From Pachypanchax playfairii (taxonomy: Eukaryota > Chordata > Actinopteri > Cyprinodontiformes > Aplocheilidae), in contig SSNP01000093.1 in the NCBI GenBank assembly GCA_006937955.1, forward strand, positions 1,331,768-1,395,767: a stretch of 64,000 bases of DNA, given 5' to 3'. Positions 62,083-64,000 of this stretch are shown one piece after another; the stretch's first letter is position 1, and the number at the start of each line of letters is the position of its first letter. The translations under genes were made by a program, and so were the position numbers. The notes under the pieces were generated by a model. The model worked only from the letters and a program-made list of their open reading frames with translations. It was not told where the DNA came from and searched no databases.

Positions 62083-63710
62083 TTTGTTATCCTTATGGGG
62101 ACCGTCCATTGACTTCCATTGATTTTAGTAACTAGATTTATACCTAACCCAAACCCTTTTCCTAACCTTAACCATTACTGATCTATAACTAACCCTAAGA
62201 CTAACTAAAACTCTATTCACACCATACCTATAAACCTAACCCCTAACCCTAAAAAGGGGAGTCCCCCTTATGGGGACCAGGCTTCGGTCCCCACAAGAAG
62301 ATATTAAGTTTCTGATTACTTCCTCTTACATCACTCTGGTTCTGTTCTGTCTGGTGTTCCCTAAGGTTCTGTCCTGGGGCCTCTGCTGTTTATATTTTTT
62401 CTTCTACCAATTAGTCAAATCTTCTGTAAATTTAACATTCATTTTCACTGCAATGCTGATGACAACCAGCTCTCCCTTAAACCCAGTACCTCTCTCCCTC
62501 CTGACGACCTTTATGACTTCTTACAAAAACTACAAACATGGTTCTCACAGAATCTTCTCAATGTAAACAGTAAGAAAACAGTTTCTACTTGTTGGTTCCA
62601 AATGCGTATTATCCAAACAGCATCCTGACACTCACACTTGATAACGTCTCTGATTGTTCATCCCATCAGGTTAAGAGTCTGGGCGTCGTCACTTTATCAC
62701 TTCACTCTCATACCAACTCCATCATTCCATCTGCAGATTTCTATCTGTGTAGTATTCATCATCTCTCTCACTGCTGCTAATCTTATTCACATCCTGGTCA
62801 CTTCCTGTATTTATTACTGTAACTCCCTTCTGTTTGATTTTACACAGAAATTGGCTCAAGTTATAAACAGTCTTGCTGGCATGTAACATTATGTCTTGTT
62901 TTTGCTTGTGAGAAATGTGCATTTTATGATTTTGTTGATTCTGGTCCAACCTTAAGGTTCTGTCCATCAAAAGGCAGCGAGCCACTGACCAGCGTGTAGA
63001 GAATCACCCCCAGACTCCAGACATCCACCTCTGGCCCGTCGTATTTCTTCCCCTGCAGGATCACAGAACTACTTGACTCTCATTTTGACTGCTGTTGTCT
63101 CATTTAAAATAAAATTCAACACAAAGAAATTACATTCATTTTAAAGTGTGTCTGTAACCTCTTATTGCTCAAACAGAAGATCATTTGGAAAAATGTGCAT
63201 AAACATTAAAAGTACAGATAAATTAAGTCATTCCTAAGAACAAAACCTTAACTGGTTTTCTAACATATTTTTATGACCTTTATGAGCCGTCAGTAGAGAC
63301 GAAAAAACCCCAACAAAAAACTAAAGTACTACTACTACTACTACTGTCATTTAGCAGACGCTTTTATCCAAAGCGACTTACATTGAGAGAACATACAAAG
63401 TAATTTAAAATTAATTTGGAATTTAAGATGGCGTACTGTTTTTCATATTATCTTCTTTTACTCCTCTCTCCTGGTGTTTGGAGGCTGATCTCAAACGATT
63501 CTTGGGTTTTAGGAACAGGTTTGTGTCATTGTGAAGGAAAGTAATGCAGTATGAGAAGGTTGTGTGTTGGTTCACCTGGAAGAGTTCAGGAGCAGCGTAT
63601 GGAGGAGATCCACAGAAGGTGTCTAACTTACTGCCCAGTGTGAACTCATTACTAAAACCAAAGTCTGCTATTTTAATGTTCATGTCAGCATCCAGCAGGA
63701 GGTTCTCTGC
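51008..63710 (-). CDS. mark1: MARK1-like microtubule-affinity-regulating kinase, 3' eleven coding exons (partial)
   Basis: Ser/Thr kinase of the CAMK/AMPK-related family that phosphorylates tau and other microtubule-associated proteins. Exons in coding order: 63576-63710, 62951-63052, 61897-62016, 60848-60947, 60070-60182, 59744-59888, 57594-57727, 56003-56088, 55771-55920, 54772-55041 and 51008-51350. All junctions keep frame (565 residues). Content: DFG and activation loop (DTFCGSPPYAAPE), rest of the C-lobe, UBA domain (MGFSQEEVRQAL...TATYLLLGRKSSE), a Ser-rich spacer (RPRHVKSMSASGHP, FPRGSSSRSTFHG) and a C-terminal KA1 domain. QKQRRFSDH, VSYTKR and VHGDARQDSLVQWEIEVC match MARK1 rather than MARK2, 3 or 4 from memory. 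The N-terminal kinase exons lie beyond the right edge. Nothing is broken. Confidence 0.92.
52205..52258. repeat. (CA)n microsatellite, left of CCCTAA-rich repeat
   Basis: Interrupted CA run just before the left terminus of the repeat at 52270. Confidence 0.9.
52270..52484. mobile_element. Short inverted-repeat element with CCCTAA motifs, copy A
   Basis: About 210 bp with ends CTTATGGGGACC and GGTCCCCACAAG (inverted). The interior is rich in CTAACCC/CCCTAA-like motifs. It is almost identical to 62089-62300. Both copies are in introns of the MARK1-like gene. A terminal pair GGGGAGTCCCCCTCATGGGGACC forms a local hairpin. Confidence 0.7.
52551..52592. repeat. (CA)n microsatellite
   Basis: About 20 CA units in the last intron of the MARK1-like gene. 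Confidence 0.95.
53140..53400. repeat. Partial copy of the hAT-type element at 42292-43334
   Basis: Shared sequence includes GTGAGTGAGAAACT, GGTTTATGATTGGTCAG, TCAATGTCACATGATC (with mismatches) and AAAGCTCTACATAAAG. Ends not defined. Confidence 0.6.
53709..54243. repeat. Diverged MITE-like repeat, copy B (inverted relative to copy A)
   Basis: TTAA at 53709-53712 and 54240-54243 may bound it, the right end reading CAGCACCT-TTAA. Its right two thirds match copy A (44370-44760) in reverse complement. Terminal inverted repeats are weak, so the left border is tentative. Confidence 0.5.
56178..57460. mobile_element. Fold-back-like element with 140-bp internal inverted arms
   Basis: The outer ends GGGCATGGTAGA and TCTACCATGCCC are inverted. 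Inside, 56858-56999 and 57248-57392 are inverted copies, with a perfect stretch from CTAAAAGGTTCTTTTCCATT onward of about 35 bases. The loop between the arms is about 250 bp. No ORF. It lies in an intron of the MARK1-like gene. Confidence 0.7.
57972..59583. repeat. 22-bp minisatellite, about 73 units
   Basis: Unit ATAAACTGTCTGGTTGTAGGTT with variants (TTTTAAAC, GTCTCG, GTCTGA, TTGCAGG, TAGATT). Arranged in runs and in a longer repeat (see findings). It fills most of the intron between two spacer exons of the MARK1-like gene. Confidence 0.97.
61357..61425. repeat. (TAC)n plus conserved SINE/LINE tail, copy A
   Basis: (TAC)n followed by TCATTTAGCAGACGCTTTTA and TCCAAAGCGACTTACATT, a tail found on many fish retroposons. 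Same arrangement at 63328-63385. Confidence 0.7.
61640..61770 (-). repeat. Dispersed repeat (CATCCATTATCTATACCC family)
   Basis: Starts TATCCATCCATTATCTATAC and continues to CTGGACAGATCGCCAGTC. On the reverse strand this is the very common fish repeat ending in TGGATGGATA. Related tails occur near 15095-15165 and 39300-39410 in the other orientation. Confidence 0.6.
62020..62076. repeat. (CA)n microsatellite
   Basis: About 28 CA units immediately before the CCCTAA-rich repeat and only a few bases from the acceptor side of a kinase exon (61897-62016). On the minus strand this is a (TG)n run ending at the acceptor. Confidence 0.95.
62089..62300. mobile_element. Short inverted-repeat element with CCCTAA motifs, copy B
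   Basis: Same ends (CTTATGGGGACC / GGTCCCCACAAG) and interior as 52270-52484, with only a couple of visible differences. Preceded by a CA run, as is copy A. Confidence 0.7.
62305..62885 (+). pseudogene. L2-like LINE reverse transcriptase fragment, decayed
   Basis: Plus-strand remnants: GVP, GSVLGPLLF-like wording near 62370, then HCNADDNQLSL around 62450 (altered YADDTQL), LQTWFSQNLLNVNS, and YYCNSLLFDF near 62820. Stops and shifts throughout. Antisense to the MARK1-like gene in its intron. Confidence 0.65.
63328..63385. repeat. (TAC)n plus conserved SINE/LINE tail, copy B
   Basis: (TAC)n followed by TCATTTAGCAGACGCTTTTA and TCCAAAGCGACTTACATT, as at 61357. Confidence 0.7.
63576..63710 (-). 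CDS. mark1: MARK1-like kinase activation-loop exon
   Basis: AENLLLDADMNIKIADFGFS then LGSKLDTFCGSPPYAAPELF. It has the catalytic-loop Asn (ENLLLD), the DFG Asp, and the activation-loop Thr and Ser (in TFCGSP) phosphorylated by LKB1 and by inhibitory kinases in MARKs. The exon is 135 bp with clean acceptor and donor, so the enzyme appears catalytically competent in this half. Confidence 0.95.
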
Positions 63711-63865
63711 CTGGCACAAAAATAACAAGGAAAATAACAAAAATGTTTTAAAGAAAAGTTAGAATTCACAGAAGTTTCTAAAGTGCACAAATGAAGTAAA
63801 GCTAGTTTCACTTCATCTCCTCAAAACATTGCTAATTTTAGAGTTTACTACCATTTGAACACCAG

Positions 63866-64000
63866 TGTTGGGAATGTTACTTTAAAAAGTAATTATTTAT
63901 AGTTACTCACTACTTGTTCCAAAAAATAATTGAGTTGGTAACTGAATTAGTCTACAAAGTCTCAAGCAGACTGTATATTATGTTTAGAACTAGGATCCAC
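63866..64000. mobile_element. hAT-like dispersed repeat, second copy (cut by window end)
   Basis: CAGTGTTGGGAATGTTACTT start and AGTTACTCACTnCTTGTTCC body shared with 3811-3900. Confidence 0.55.

Noticed and set aside
51008..63710. MARK3 assignment from synteny with CKB
   Set aside because: Spacer and KA1 wording (VSYTKR, RPRH-KSMS-SGHP, GDARQDSLVQWEIEVC) fit MARK1 better, although this rests on recalled sequences.

Overview
This is vertebrate nuclear DNA and almost certainly a teleost (ray-finned) fish. Genes are split by GT-AG introns. The repeats are typical of fish: Tc1, Rex1, L2, RTE, a Gmr1-like Ty3/gypsy element, hAT and other MITEs, tRNA-derived SINEs and many microsatellites. The protein-coding exons match vertebrate TRAF, creatine kinase and MARK families. 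All calls come from reading the sequence and recalled family knowledge; no search was run.

Layout. (1) 921-12441, plus strand: the last eight coding exons of a TRAF5-like signalling adaptor (TRAF zinc fingers, coiled coil, MATH domain). The RING exon lies left of the window. Its introns carry a hAT-type element with an 8-bp target duplication, a dead Tc1-like element and other repeats. (2) 12.9-19.8 kb: gene-poor, with an orphan NLR leucine-rich-repeat exon (minus), a nested pair of inverted-repeat elements and unassigned repeats. (3) 19890-39889, plus strand: a creatine-kinase-family gene of nine coding exons (386 aa predicted). The frame is open across every junction, but the five ATP-anchoring arginines and the active-site cysteine are replaced, so it looks like a pseudoenzyme. 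Its introns hold two nearly identical intact Tc1 transposons, an L2 LINE (minus), and a Gmr1-like retrotransposon with integrase before reverse transcriptase, broken by a Rex1 LINE. (4) 40-51 kb: intergenic repeats (gypsy fragment, hAT, SINEs, RTE LINE with a GATA tract, Tigger-like and TTAA-type MITEs). (5) 51008-63710, minus strand: the last eleven coding exons of a MARK1-like kinase (second half of the kinase domain, UBA, spacer, KA1). One intron contains a 1.6-kb minisatellite of 22-bp units.

The three genes share no pathway, but their linkage is informative. In human, MARK3 lies tail-to-tail near CKB with TRAF3 close by (14q32), MARK4 lies tail-to-tail with CKM (19q13), and MARK1 and TRAF5 are both on 1q without a creatine kinase. 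The window therefore looks like the TRAF5/MARK1 member of this ancient paralogous set still carrying its own creatine kinase copy, now catalytically degenerate. The TRAF gene has also lost the serines its family uses to grip receptor tails.
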